Origin: Actinomycetes bacterium
Lineage (GTDB): Bacteria; Actinomycetota; Actinomycetes; Actinomycetales; Cellulomonadaceae
Length of the DNA: 22,991 bases
Assembly: GCA_023438885.1 (NCBI GenBank)
Contig: JAEXPS010000038.1
Location: 1 to 22,991, forward strand
Direction of reading: 5' to 3'
Program-made: the position numbers and the translations under genes
Notes under the pieces: model-generated
Seen by the model: the letters and a program-made list of their open reading frames with translations, nothing else
The model's database searches: none
Told to the model about the DNA's origin: nothing
Shown: piece after piece, positions 14,718 to 22,991 of the stretch
How positions within the stretch are numbered: position 1 is the stretch's first letter
How the letters are laid out: each line of letters opens with the position of its first letter

Positions 14718-17700
14718 GCCTGGCGAGCGCGCGCCGGCTGACGACGGCGACGGCGGTGGTCGCCGTCCCGGTGCTCGTCGCGACGCTCGCCGTGCTCGAC
14801 CGCGGCTTTCCCCTGGCCCGCCTCGACCTCGACGACGGGGCCGTCTGGGTCACCGCGACCGCCCGCGGGATGCTCGGCCGCTACAACGTGCCCGTCGAGG
14901 AGCTCAACGCCGGTCTCGCAGCCGCCGCGCAGCGCTTCGACGTGCTCCAGGACGGCTCGGACGTGCTGCTGGTGACGCCGACCACCGTCTCGGTGGTCGA
15001 CCCCGCGACGGTGGCGACCGTCGCGGACGTGCCGGCCTCCGGCATGGCCGTGTCGATGGCCGCCGGGACGGTGGCGTTCAGCGACGACGACGGACGGGTG
15101 TGGGTGCGGCCGGTCGCGGGACTGGCCGGAGCCCGGCCGGGGGCCGACGACCCGGACCTCGAGCTCGGTCCCGGCGGGCGGGCGGTGGTGTCCGCGTCGG
15201 GTGCGGTGCTGGCGGTCTCGGCCGAGGGCCGGGTGACGCGCCTCGCCCCGGGGGCGGCTCGAGCGGCGGTCGGAGACCTCGGCCCTGGTGAGGTGGAGCA
15301 GCTGACCACGGTGGGCGACGAGCCCGTGGCACTGACCGGCAGCTCGCTGCGCACCCGGCACGGCACGGTGGACCTGCCCGGTGAGGACCTGGTGCTCCAG
15401 CAGCCGGGCCCGGCCTCGTCGCGGGTCCTCGTCGCCGCCCGGGGCGGGTTGCTCGAGGTGCGGCTCGACGGCGGAGGCGTCACCGAGCACCGATCGCCGG
15501 GCTCGGGCGCGCCGGCGGCACCGGTGCGGGTGGGGGCGTGCGCCTACGGTGCCTGGGCCTCTCGCACGGGGTCGCTGCTGCAGCTCTGCGACGGCGCCGG
15601 GCCGAGCTTCCGCGACCTGGACGGCGTCACCGGCGCGGATGCCCTGGTGTTCCGCGTCAACCGGGCGATGGTGGTGCTGAACGACACGGTCGCGGGCCGG
15701 CTGTGGCTGCCGGCGCAGGACACCGACGAGCGCGTGCCGGACTGGGAGCTCGTCGCTCCCGAGCCCGAGCCGGAGCCGGACACCCAGCAGGCGCAGGGCA
15801 GCCTGACGCACGAGCTGGTGAGCGAGTGCGGCCAGGACACCGGCGCGCCGCAGGCGCGGGACGACGAGTTCGGCGTGCGTCCGGGCCGTTCCGTCCTGCT
15901 GCCGGTGCTGGACAACGACTCCTCGTCCGCCTGCGGCATCCTCGCGATCTCCGAGCACGACGAGCTGCCGGGGGCCTTCGGCACGCTGGAGCCGGTGTAC
16001 GGCGGCCGTGCGCTCCAGGTCGACGTCGCCCCCGGCGCCTCGGGCACGGCCGAGGTGACCTACACCATCACCGACGGGCGTGGGACCACCCCGCCGTCGA
16101 CGGCGACGCTGACGCTCCGGGTGTCGCAGGACAACGGTGCGCCGGTGCAGGTGCGTGTGCCGTCCGTCACCGTCGACGCCGGTGGGCGGGTGTCCCAGGA
16201 CGTGCTCGCCAGCTTCGTGGACCCGGACGGCGACGACCTCATGCTCGTCGGCGCCACCGCGGACCCGGCGGCCGGCACGGTCCGCACGCGCCAGGACGGC
16301 ACGCTGACCTTCCAGGCCGACGGCGGCACCCTCGGCCAGACGAGTGTCGAGCTCCAGGTGACGGACGGCAGCGAGACGGCAGCCGGCCGTCTCACGGTCG
16401 AGGTGCGGCCCGAGGGTTCGGTGCCACCGCGCATCGACCCTGTGTTCGCCCAGACGTACGTCGACCGACCCGTCACCCTGCACCCGCTGGACTTCGTCCG
16501 CAGCGGCTCGGCGGAGCCGGTGACGCTGGCGGGGGTCGACGACGTCGTCGGCGCCACCGTGGCCGCCGACCTGCTCGCCGGGACGTTCACGTTCAGCGCG
16601 CCTCGGCCGGGCACGTACTACGTGCCCTTCCTCGTGACGGCGCCGCCGCAGCAGGCCGCCGGGCTGGCCCGCGTGGACGTGCTGGAGTGGCCCGACCAGG
16701 TGCTGCCGCCGGTGGCGGTACGCGATCGCGCCCTGCTGCCGGGCGGCGGCCAGGTCACCCTCGACCCGCTGGCCAACGACGAGGACCCGGCGGGCGGCGT
16801 GCTGGTGCTCCAGTCCGTCGACGGTGCCGAGGGGACCGGCCTGCGCGTGGCCGTCCTCGACCACCACCTGGTGCAGGTGACGGCCGAGCGCACCCCGGAC
16901 GGCCCGGTCTCGCTGACGTACACGGTGTCGAACGGCTCCGCGTCGGCCACGGGCGAGATCGTCGTGCTGCCGGTGCCCGTCAGCGGGTCGTCGCAGGCTC
17001 CGGTGGTCGACAGCGTCGAGGTGACGGTCCGTGCCGGTGGCGTGGTGACCGTCCCGGTGCTGGAGTCCGCCTACGACCCCGACGGCGACGCGCTCACGCT
17101 GGTGCGCGAGCTCCCTGAGCCGCTCGCGCCCGGGGAGGGACTGCTGTTCGTCTCCGGCGACGTGCTGCGCTACCAGGCACCGGCGACGCCGATGACCGTG
17201 CGCGCGACCTTCGCCGTGAGCGACCCGACCGGCAACACCACGGCCGCCACGCTCACCGTGCGGGTGCACGCCTCCGACGAGGACACGAAGGCACCGCCTC
17301 GGCCGCGCGACCTCGTCGCGCGCGTCTTCGCCGGCGACACCGCTCGCATCGAGGTGCCGCTCGTCGGCATCGACGCCGACGGCGACGGCGTCACGCTGCT
17401 GGGCCTCGCGTCCGCCCCGGCGAAGGGGGTCGTCACCGTGGGGCCTGACTGGCTCTCGTACGAGGCGTTCGTCGACGAGTCCGGCACCGACACCTTCACC
17501 TACGCCGTCGAGGACTGGACGGGGCAGCGGGCGGTGGCGACCGTGCGGGTGGGTGTCGCGCCACGGCCCACCGGAGCCGCCACGGTGGTGGCGCGCGACG
17601 ACGCCGTGACCGTGCGCCCCGGTGAGCGGGTCGAGGTGCGCGTGCTCGCCAACGACATCGACTCGGCGGGCGGCACCCTGGCGCTCGACGACGCGCTGGA

Positions 17701-20700
17701 GGTGCCCGACGGCATCGAGGCGGGCGTCGACGTGGAGCACGGTCGCGTCCAGGTGACGGCGCCGGACCGGCCGGGCGAGGTCCAGGTGGTGTACACGGCG
17801 ACGAACGCGCGCGGCGGGCGGGACACCGCGGTGCTGACCGTTACGGTGACCGCCGACGCCCCCGTGCTGCCACCGGTGGCGCGGGACGTCGCGGTGCCGG
17901 CCGCGGACACGTTCGGCAAGACCGAGGTGAGCGTCGACGTGCTCGCGGTGGCCCAGAACCCCAGCGGCCCGATGTCCGACCTGGCCGTCTCGGTGCCGGA
18001 CGTCGCCGCCGAGGTGGCGCGCGTCGCCCCCGACGGCACGGTGGTGGTCACGTTGGCCGGCCGCGCCCAGACGTTGCCGTACCTGCTGACCAACCTGCGG
18101 GAACCGACCGCCACCGCGTACGCCTTCATCACCGTCCCGGCGCTGGGGAACTTCCCGCCCACGCTGCGCCGCAACGCGCCCGACGTGACGGTGGCCTCCG
18201 GCGAGACCGTGGTGATTCCCCTCGACGAGCACGTCCAGGTGGCCCCGGGACGCACGGCCACCGTCGCGGACCCCGACGGTGTCAGCGCCACGCGCTCCGA
18301 CGGCGGCCCGTTGGTGGTGGACGCCGGCACCGTGCAGTACACGTCCGCCGACGGCTATGCCGGCGCGGCCTCGATCACCGTCCCGGTGACGGACGCCACC
18401 GGACCCGACGACCTTCTGGCCCGCACCGCGCTCCTGACGATCCCCGTCACCGTCTTCGCCGTGGACGACCATCCGCCGACGTACGCGCCGTCGCAGATCC
18501 GCGTCGCGCCGGGGGAGGAGCCGGTCGAGGTCGACCTGCTGACGTTCCTGACCGGCCCGGACGGGCGGCCCGCGCAGCCTGGCGACTACACGTTCCGGGT
18601 GACGTCGCCGGTGCCGGGCGGCTTCGTCGCGCCGCTGTCGGGCAGCGTGCTGGCCGTGTCCGCGGGTGCGGCCACGCCGAAGGGAACCCTCGGCTCGATC
18701 GACGTCGCGATCGGCTACGGCCGCGCCGGAACGCTCGACGTCACCGTCGACCTCGCGGTGATCGCGAGCACCCGCCAGCGGGCCAAGGTGGCGGACCGCC
18801 GCATCACCGACGGCGTGCAGGGCCGCGACACCGTCGTGGACGTGCTGGCCGGCGCGTACAACCCCTTCCCCGACGACCCGCTGAGCGTGGTGTCCGCCAC
18901 CGTGGAGACAGCAGGCTCGGGAGCCGCGTTCGTCTCGCCGGGGGGCGTGACGGTGCGGCCCGCCGGCGACTTCGTCGGCGAGATGGTGGTCCGGTTCCGG
19001 GTGCGCGACGTCACAGGCGACCCTGACCGCGACGCCGAAGGCCGCGTGGTGCTCGTGGTCAGCGGACCGCCGGCCACGCCGTCTCCGCCGCGCGTCGAGG
19101 AGGTGCGCGACCGCGCCGTGCTGCTGTCGTGGACCGCACCGGACAGCCGGGGCCAGCCGATCACCCAGTACCGCGTGACCGCGATGCCCGGCGGCACCGT
19201 GGAGATGTGTGCCAGCACCACCTGCACCGTCGACGGCCTGACGAACGACGTGGAGTACACGTTCTTCGTCGAGGCCTCGAACTCCGTCGGCTGGTCGCCT
19301 CCCTCAGCGGCCTCCGCGCCGGCGCGGCCGGACGCCGTCCCCGAGGCGCCGGCCGGCCTGTCCCTCGCGTTCGGCGACGGCACCCTCACGGCGACCTGGG
19401 TGGCGCCGCCGGCGACCGGCTCTCCCGTGACCAGCTACACCGTCGAGCTCACCGGCTCTGCGTCGGGCCCGGTGACCGCCACGGAGTCGGCCACGTCCCA
19501 CACGTTCACCGGCCTGACGAACGGCACCCAGTACACGGTCCGCGTCCGCGCGCACAACCGGGCGCCCGAGCCCTCCCCGTGGTCCGTCAGCGCGTCCATG
19601 GTGCCGGCAGGCGTGCCGTCGGCCCCCGTGCCCGAGGCCTCCCGCCGCCAGGGCGGGCTCACCGGCAACGTCGTCGACGTCGCCTGGCCCGCGGTCATCG
19701 GGGCGGGCGCCAACGGCGACGCGGTGATCCGCTACGAGGTCAGCGTCGACGGCGGCAGCCTGGTCGACGTGGGCCTCGCGACGGCCTACCAGATCACCGA
19801 CGCGCAGCGCCGCCCGTACACCGTCAGCGTGCGCGCGGTGAACAAGGCCGGCAGCTCGCCGTGGGGCACCGTGGTCGGCGAGGTGTGGAGCCCACCGGGC
19901 GCGCCGACGGCACTGGTGGCCACCGGCTCGTCGGCCGACGAGGGACGGCCGTTCGGCGACGGAGCGGTGACGCTGACGTGGACGGCGCCCGTTGACGCCG
20001 GCAGCTCGGACGCGACCATCACGGGCTACGAGGTGGAGGGTCGCGGCACGGTGACCGGCACTGCCCTGACGGTCACCGGCCTGGCGGGCGGCAGCACACC
20101 GTCGTTCCGGGTCCGCGCGCTCAGCTCGAAGGGCGCCGCCTCGGAGTGGGTGGGCGTCGCCAGCGGCCCGGTGGTCACCCGCCCGGCGACTCCCGCCGTC
20201 AGCGTGACCCCGGCCGCCGTGGACTGCGTCGCCGTCGCGGTCGACCTCGGCGGCAACGGGGGAGCCCCGGTTCTCGCCGCACAGTTCCGCGTCGGCACCG
20301 AGGCCTGGCGGCCGATCGACCAGCTGCCCTCGTCGTACTGCCTGCCCGGGACCGGCGGGAGCGTGACGGTGGAGGTGCGTCAACGGAACGCCGTCGGCGA
20401 GCTCTGGAGCACCGGAACGGGCAGTGCCGAGACCGCCGAACCGGCCGTGCCCGGCAAGCCCACGCTCGCGTTCGCGGGGCGGTGGGTCAACCGGTCCGTC
20501 GAGTGGACGGCGAGCGACGGCGGGCGCCCGATCGACGGCTACGAGTACCAGGTGACCCGCTCCGACGGTGTCGTGGACCCGGCGGTCCAGGTCCCTGCCG
20601 ACACCCGGTCCCTGCGCGTGCGCGACCTTCCCGCGAACGCGACCGTCCAGGTTCGGGCCCACAACGTCAAGGGCTGGGGCGAATGGTCCGATGCCTTCTC

Positions 20701-20713
20701 CGTGACCGGGTGA
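14714..20713 (+). CDS. Giant signal-anchored surface protein with Ig/cadherin-like and Fn3 domains
   Basis: 1999-residue extracellular protein, no assigned function. A short cytosolic N-terminus and one hydrophobic segment (about 8-28) without a clear cleavage site suggest an uncleaved signal anchor. Residues about 35-345 are beta-rich and repeat-like (VLLVTPTTVSVVDPATV, VWVRPVAGL), possibly a beta-propeller. An acidic PEPEPEPD linker (about 349-356) follows. Residues about 377-1450 contain roughly eleven Ig/cadherin-like modules of 90-105 residues, several with PVLxND or DPDGD motifs (likely Ca2+-binding in related domains). Residues about 1453-1999 contain about six Fn3-like domains (for example LSWTAPDSRGQPITQYRV and LTNGTQYTVRVRAHN), and the protein ends on the last strand. 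There is no LPxTG motif and no C-terminal membrane helix. ATG 14714 has GAGGG (14701-14705) 8 nt upstream and overlaps the kinase stop. Best read as a long fibre tethered at its N-terminus. Confidence 0.9.
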   Translation: MSLASARRLTTATAVVAVPVLVATLAVLDRGFPLARLDLDDGAVWVTATARGMLGRYNVPVEELNAGLAAAAQRFDVLQDGSDVLLVTPTTVSVVDPATVATVADVPASGMAVSMAAGTVAFSDDDGRVWVRPVAGLAGARPGADDPDLELGPGGRAVVSASGAVLAVSAEGRVTRLAPGAARAAVGDLGPGEVEQLTTVGDEPVALTGSSLRTRHGTVDLPGEDLVLQQPGPASSRVLVAARGGLLEVRLDGGGVTEHRSPGSGAPAAPVRVGACAYGAWASRTGSLLQLCDGAGPSFRDLDGVTGADALVFRVNRAMVVLNDTVAGRLWLPAQDTDERVPDWELVAPEPEPEPDTQQAQGSLTHELVSECGQDTGAPQARDDEFGVRPGRSVLLPVLDNDSSSACGILAISEHDELPGAFGTLEPVYGGRALQVDVAPGASGTAEVTYTITDGRGTTPPSTATLTLRVSQDNGAPVQVRVPSVTVDAGGRVSQDVLASFVDPDGDDLMLVGATADPAAGTVRTRQDGTLTFQADGGTLGQTSVELQVTDGSETAAGRLTVEVRPEGSVPPRIDPVFAQTYVDRPVTLHPLDFVRSGSAEPVTLAGVDDVVGATVAADLLAGTFTFSAPRPGTYYVPFLVTAPPQQAAGLARVDVLEWPDQVLPPVAVRDRALLPGGGQVTLDPLANDEDPAGGVLVLQSVDGAEGTGLRVAVLDHHLVQVTAERTPDGPVSLTYTVSNGSASATGEIVVLPVPVSGSSQAPVVDSVEVTVRAGGVVTVPVLESAYDPDGDALTLVRELPEPLAPGEGLLFVSGDVLRYQAPATPMTVRATFAVSDPTGNTTAATLTVRVHASDEDTKAPPRPRDLVARVFAGDTARIEVPLVGIDADGDGVTLLGLASAPAKGVVTVGPDWLSYEAFVDESGTDTFTYAVEDWTGQRAVATVRVGVAPRPTGAATVVARDDAVTVRPGERVEVRVLANDIDSAGGTLALDDALEVPDGIEAGVDVEHGRVQVTAPDRPGEVQVVYTATNARGGRDTAVLTVTVTADAPVLPPVARDVAVPAADTFGKTEVSVDVLAVAQNPSGPMSDLAVSVPDVAAEVARVAPDGTVVVTLAGRAQTLPYLLTNLREPTATAYAFITVPALGNFPPTLRRNAPDVTVASGETVVIPLDEHVQVAPGRTATVADPDGVSATRSDGGPLVVDAGTVQYTSADGYAGAASITVPVTDATGPDDLLARTALLTIPVTVFAVDDHPPTYAPSQIRVAPGEEPVEVDLLTFLTGPDGRPAQPGDYTFRVTSPVPGGFVAPLSGSVLAVSAGAATPKGTLGSIDVAIGYGRAGTLDVTVDLAVIASTRQRAKVADRRITDGVQGRDTVVDVLAGAYNPFPDDPLSVVSATVETAGSGAAFVSPGGVTVRPAGDFVGEMVVRFRVRDVTGDPDRDAEGRVVLVVSGPPATPSPPRVEEVRDRAVLLSWTAPDSRGQPITQYRVTAMPGGTVEMCASTTCTVDGLTNDVEYTFFVEASNSVGWSPPSAASAPARPDAVPEAPAGLSLAFGDGTLTATWVAPPATGSPVTSYTVELTGSASGPVTATESATSHTFTGLTNGTQYTVRVRAHNRAPEPSPWSVSASMVPAGVPSAPVPEASRRQGGLTGNVVDVAWPAVIGAGANGDAVIRYEVSVDGGSLVDVGLATAYQITDAQRRPYTVSVRAVNKAGSSPWGTVVGEVWSPPGAPTALVATGSSADEGRPFGDGAVTLTWTAPVDAGSSDATITGYEVEGRGTVTGTALTVTGLAGGSTPSFRVRALSSKGAASEWVGVASGPVVTRPATPAVSVTPAAVDCVAVAVDLGGNGGAPVLAAQFRVGTEAWRPIDQLPSSYCLPGTGGSVTVEVRQRNAVGELWSTGTGSAETAEPAVPGKPTLAFAGRWVNRSVEWTASDGGRPIDGYEYQVTRSDGVVDPAVQVPADTRSLRVRDLPANATVQVRAHNVKGWGEWSDAFSVTG
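15844..19065 (+). repeat. Array of about eleven Ig/cadherin-like modules
   Basis: Protein-level tandem modules inside the giant gene. Each runs roughly as PxAxDD...GxxVxVxVLxND, a DPDGD-type loop, a G.L.Y strand, then a VTYTV.DG / ATLTV.V end. Module starts fall near 15844, 16132, 16420, 16690, 16990, 17290, 17570, 17860, 18150, 18465 and 18765. Copies are well diverged, and some have lost the acidic loop (third, eighth and tenth), so there is no sign of recent duplication at DNA level. Confidence 0.65.
19068..20713 (+). repeat. Array of about six Fn3-like modules at the giant protein's C-terminus
   Basis: Modules start near 19068, 19330, 19620, 19900, 20188 and 20440. The first two are textbook Fn3 (P.AP......L..SW..P...G..I..Y.V ... 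L.NG..Y...V.A.N). The third and fourth are close. The fifth (residues about 1826-1908) is more divergent and contains two cysteines (DCVAVAVD and SYCLPG). The sixth ends the protein. Confidence 0.7.
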
Positions 20714-20741
20714 CCGGCCAGCTACCGACGAGGGGGAGCCG

Positions 20742-21698
20742 ATGATCCCGGAGCAGAGCACGTGGTTCGCCGAGACGTTCGACGCGCTCGTCGCCAACGT
20801 CGGCCGGGCGCTGCTCGGCACCGAGCGCACCATCCGGCTGTCGCTGGTCGCGATGCTGGCCGAGGGCCACCTGCTGCTGGAGGACGCTCCGGGCACCGGC
20901 AAGACCTCGCTGGCGAAGGCGCTGGCTGCCACCGTGCAGGGCACCCACCACCGCATCCAGTTCACGCCCGACCTGCTGCCCAGCGACGTCACCGGTGTGA
21001 CGATCTGGGACCAGGGCTCACGGACCTTCGAGTTCCACCCCGGCCCGGTGTTCGCCTCGGTGGTGCTGGCCGACGAGATCAACCGGGCCTCCCCGAAGAC
21101 CCAGGCGGCCCTCCTCGAGGTGATGGAGGAGAACAACGTCACCGTCGACGGGGTCAGCCACCCGGTGGGCCGGCCGTTCATGGTGATCGCTACGCAGAAC
21201 CCGATCGAGCAGGCCGGCACCTACCGGCTTCCGGAGGCTCAGCTCGACCGGTTCCTCATGAAGACGTCGCTCGGCTACCCCGACCGGGAGGCCTCGGTCG
21301 AGATCCTCTCCGGCGCCAAGGACCGCACGGTGGGTCTGACGCCGCGGATCACCACCGAGGGCGTCGGGCGGATGAGCGACCTGGCCCTGACCGTGCACGC
21401 CGACCACGCCGTCCTGGACTACGTCGCGCGGCTGCTGGAGGCCACGCGGGACGACCCGCGCACGTCGGTGGGGGCCTCGGTGCGCGGCGGGCTGGCGCTG
21501 GTGCGGTGCGCCCGCGTGTGGGCGGCCGCCGCGGGGCGGGAGTACGTGGTGCCCGACGACGTCAAGGCGCTGGCCCAACCCGTGCTGGCCCACCGGCTGG
21601 TGCTCGACCCCGAGGCGGAGTTCGCAGGCATCACGCCGGCCCAGATCCTCGACCGGGTGCTCGACGAGGTCCCGCCGCCGGTGATGCGGGTGCGCTGA
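20742..21698 (+). CDS. MoxR-family AAA+ ATPase
   Basis: 318-residue cytosolic AAA+ ATPase of the MoxR type, a group thought to act as chaperones for maturation of specific complexes and commonly paired with DUF58 or VWA proteins. Walker A is DAPGTGKT (48-55, Lys54), Walker B VLADEIN (108-114, Asp111-Glu112), and sensor 1 ATQNP (150-154). LPEAQLDRF (163-171) holds the likely arginine finger Arg170, and GASVRGG (244-250) is the sensor-2 region with Arg248. The MoxR-characteristic LLPSDVTGV (78-86) is present. Start ATG 20742 follows the strong site AGGGGGAG (20731-20738). It sits 28 bp after the giant protein and 2 bp before DUF58, so it probably serves that protein's assembly, which is inference from position. 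Confidence 0.95.
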   Translation: MIPEQSTWFAETFDALVANVGRALLGTERTIRLSLVAMLAEGHLLLEDAPGTGKTSLAKALAATVQGTHHRIQFTPDLLPSDVTGVTIWDQGSRTFEFHPGPVFASVVLADEINRASPKTQAALLEVMEENNVTVDGVSHPVGRPFMVIATQNPIEQAGTYRLPEAQLDRFLMKTSLGYPDREASVEILSGAKDRTVGLTPRITTEGVGRMSDLALTVHADHAVLDYVARLLEATRDDPRTSVGASVRGGLALVRCARVWAAAAGREYVVPDDVKALAQPVLAHRLVLDPEAEFAGITPAQILDRVLDEVPPPVMRVR

Positions 21699-21700
21699 GC

Positions 21701-22846
21701 ATGCGCGTCTCGCCACTCGGCTGGGCCGTCGCCGCGGCGGCGGTCCTCGGCGTGCTCGTCGGCCGGGCGCTGGGCTGGGCCGAGGCGGCGGCGTTCGGCG
21801 CGGCGGCTGCAGGCGTGCTGGTCGTCGCCCTGGCGATGACCGTCGGCCGCGCGCGGTACGCCGTGACGCTCGAGCTGGCGGAGCGGCGCGTCACGGTGGG
21901 ACAGCGCGCGGTGGGCCGGGTCGACGTGGCCAACGCCGCCCGCCAGTTCGCGATGCCGTCACGCTTGGAGCTGCCGGTGGGGCGGGCGGTGGCCGACCTC
22001 GCGGTGCCGGCGCTGGCGCCGCGCGCGGTGCACGAGGAGCTCTTCGCCGTGCCGACGCAGCGCCGCGCGGTCGTCGTCGTCGGCCCCGTCCGGTCCTGGC
22101 GCGGCGACCCGCTGGGCCTGGCTCGGCGCACGGTGCGCTGGACAGACCCGGTCGAGCTGTACGTGCACCCACGGACCGTCGCGCTCGGCGCGGCCGGCGC
22201 GGGTCTGTTGCGCGACCTCGAAGGGCAGACGGCCCGGGATCTCTCGGAGGCGGACCTCTCGTTCCACGCGCTGCGCGACTACGTCGCCGGCGACGACCGC
22301 CGCTACATCCACTGGCGCACCTCCGCGCGCCGCGGGGTGCTGATGGTCAAGCAGTTCGAGGACACCCGTCGCACGCTGACGGCCGTGGCACTGGCCGACT
22401 CGACGGCCGATTTCCGGGGGGACGACGACCTCGAGCTGGCGGTCAGTGCGACGGCGTCGATCGCGGTCGCGGCGATCCGCGACCAGCGCGAGGTGGCGGT
22501 CCTGGCCGGGCCCGGCCGGCTGCGCACGGCGACCCCGCCGATCGCGCTCGACGACTTCGCCGCGTTCGCCGCCGTGGACGCCGGGGCCGGGATCCACCTG
22601 CTGGGCCGCCGGGTGGCCCGCGAGACGCCCGACGCCTCGGTCGCGGTGCTGGTCACCGGCTCGGTGCCGGGGGATGCCGACCTGCGGCTCGGTGCGCGGC
22701 ACGTGCCGGCGGGTGCCCGCACGCTCGTGGTGCGCTGCGAGCCGGGCGCCGCGGTGGCCGCCCGCACCCAGGGCGTGCTGACCATCGCGACGCTCGGCGC
22801 TCTGGACGACCTTCCCCGCCTGCTGCGCCGTGCGGTGGTGCCGTGA
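21701..22846 (+). CDS. DUF58 domain membrane protein
   Basis: 381-residue protein. Two hydrophobic helices (about 7-21 and 27-47) form a membrane hairpin, then a beta-rich region (about 52-150). The DUF58 signature follows at about 187-222, with LRDYVAGDDRRYIHWRTSAR (key residues Arg192, Asp193, Tyr194, His204, Trp205, Ser208) and VKQFEDTR. The C-terminal part is VWA-like in fold in related proteins, but its MIDAS-like loop is only partly recognisable here (VALADSTADF). It is the usual partner of MoxR ATPases. ATG 21701 lies 2 bp after the MoxR stop. The TGA overlaps the GTG of the next gene. The molecular function of DUF58 is unknown. Confidence 0.92.
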   Translation: MRVSPLGWAVAAAAVLGVLVGRALGWAEAAAFGAAAAGVLVVALAMTVGRARYAVTLELAERRVTVGQRAVGRVDVANAARQFAMPSRLELPVGRAVADLAVPALAPRAVHEELFAVPTQRRAVVVVGPVRSWRGDPLGLARRTVRWTDPVELYVHPRTVALGAAGAGLLRDLEGQTARDLSEADLSFHALRDYVAGDDRRYIHWRTSARRGVLMVKQFEDTRRTLTAVALADSTADFRGDDDLELAVSATASIAVAAIRDQREVAVLAGPGRLRTATPPIALDDFAAFAAVDAGAGIHLLGRRVARETPDASVAVLVTGSVPGDADLRLGARHVPAGARTLVVRCEPGAAVAARTQGVLTIATLGALDDLPRLLRRAVVP

Positions 22847-22991
22847 GCCGCCTGGACGACCCGATCGAGCCGGAACTCATCGCCCGGCTCGAGCACCCCA
22901 CGCGCACCCGCCGCCCCGCCGCGCTCGAGGACCTCGACCCCGACCTCGTCGACGAGATCGGCAGCTCGGCCCGAGCGCGGCAGGTCGACCT
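22843..22991 (+). CDS. Start of an unrecognised protein, cut by the window end
   Basis: A frame opens at GTG 22843, overlapping the DUF58 stop (GTGA), and stays open to the last base (49 codons visible). The visible N-terminus is soluble and charged (SRLDDPIEPELIARLEHPT...), with no signal peptide or membrane helix. In many MoxR/DUF58 loci the next gene is a transglutaminase-like membrane protein, but this part shows nothing that allows that call. The overlap and codon usage support a real gene in the same operon. Confidence 0.65.
   Translation, partial: MSRLDDPIEPELIARLEHPTRTRRPAALEDLDPDLVDEIGSSARARQVD

Noticed and set aside
13781..18472. 1563-codon open frame antisense to the kinase and giant genes
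   Set aside because: It mirrors the plus-strand coding pattern, gives His/Arg/Gly/Val-rich sequence with no domain, and would overlap two well-supported genes.

Overview
The window is very GC-rich, tightly packed DNA with GTG, TTG and ATG starts and many 4-base stop/start overlaps. This, the phoH-ybeY-CNNM-era gene order and a LAxTG-type cell-wall sorting signal point to a Gram-positive actinobacterium. My best guess is Micrococcales (Cellulomonas or Promicromonospora-like); this is inferred from style and gene order, not from a database match.

Layout. (1) 95-2803, minus: pyruvate phosphate dikinase, complete. (2) 2804-3121: a divergent intergenic region with a perfect 9-bp hairpin in the ppdK leader. 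(3) 3122-6019, plus: a secreted, probably sortase-anchored surface protein. It has a beta-helix of FxxN/GGA[IVL] repeats like those of chlamydial Pmp proteins, a Listeria-Bacteroides-type repeat, two DUF11-like domains and a C-terminal LALTG signal. (4) 6092-9777, plus: the conserved RNA/ribosome operon phoH, ybeY, a CNNM/CorC-type CBS membrane protein and era. A membrane-embedded alpha/beta hydrolase (9779-11395) is attached to its end. (5) 11480-22991, plus: a signalling and surface-assembly locus. It encodes a PP2C phosphatase, an FHA protein, a transmembrane Ser/Thr kinase with a small extracellular Fn3-like domain, a 1999-residue signal-anchored protein with about eleven Ig/cadherin-like and six Fn3 domains, a MoxR AAA+ ATPase, a DUF58 protein, and the start of another gene that runs off the window.

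How it fits together. The phoH-era block is housekeeping RNA quality control and ribosome maturation. In block 5, PP2C/FHA/kinase/giant are joined by 4-base overlaps (GTGA, TTGA, ATGA), and MoxR and DUF58 follow at 28 and 2 bp. The simplest reading is one transcript in which a reversible phosphorylation switch (kinase, phosphatase, phosphothreonine reader) and a MoxR/DUF58 chaperone pair control a very long cell-surface fibre. The components belong to recognisable families, but I know of no established function for the assembly. It is the best candidate here for an under-described system.

I see no tRNA, rRNA, CRISPR array, insertion sequence or phage gene.
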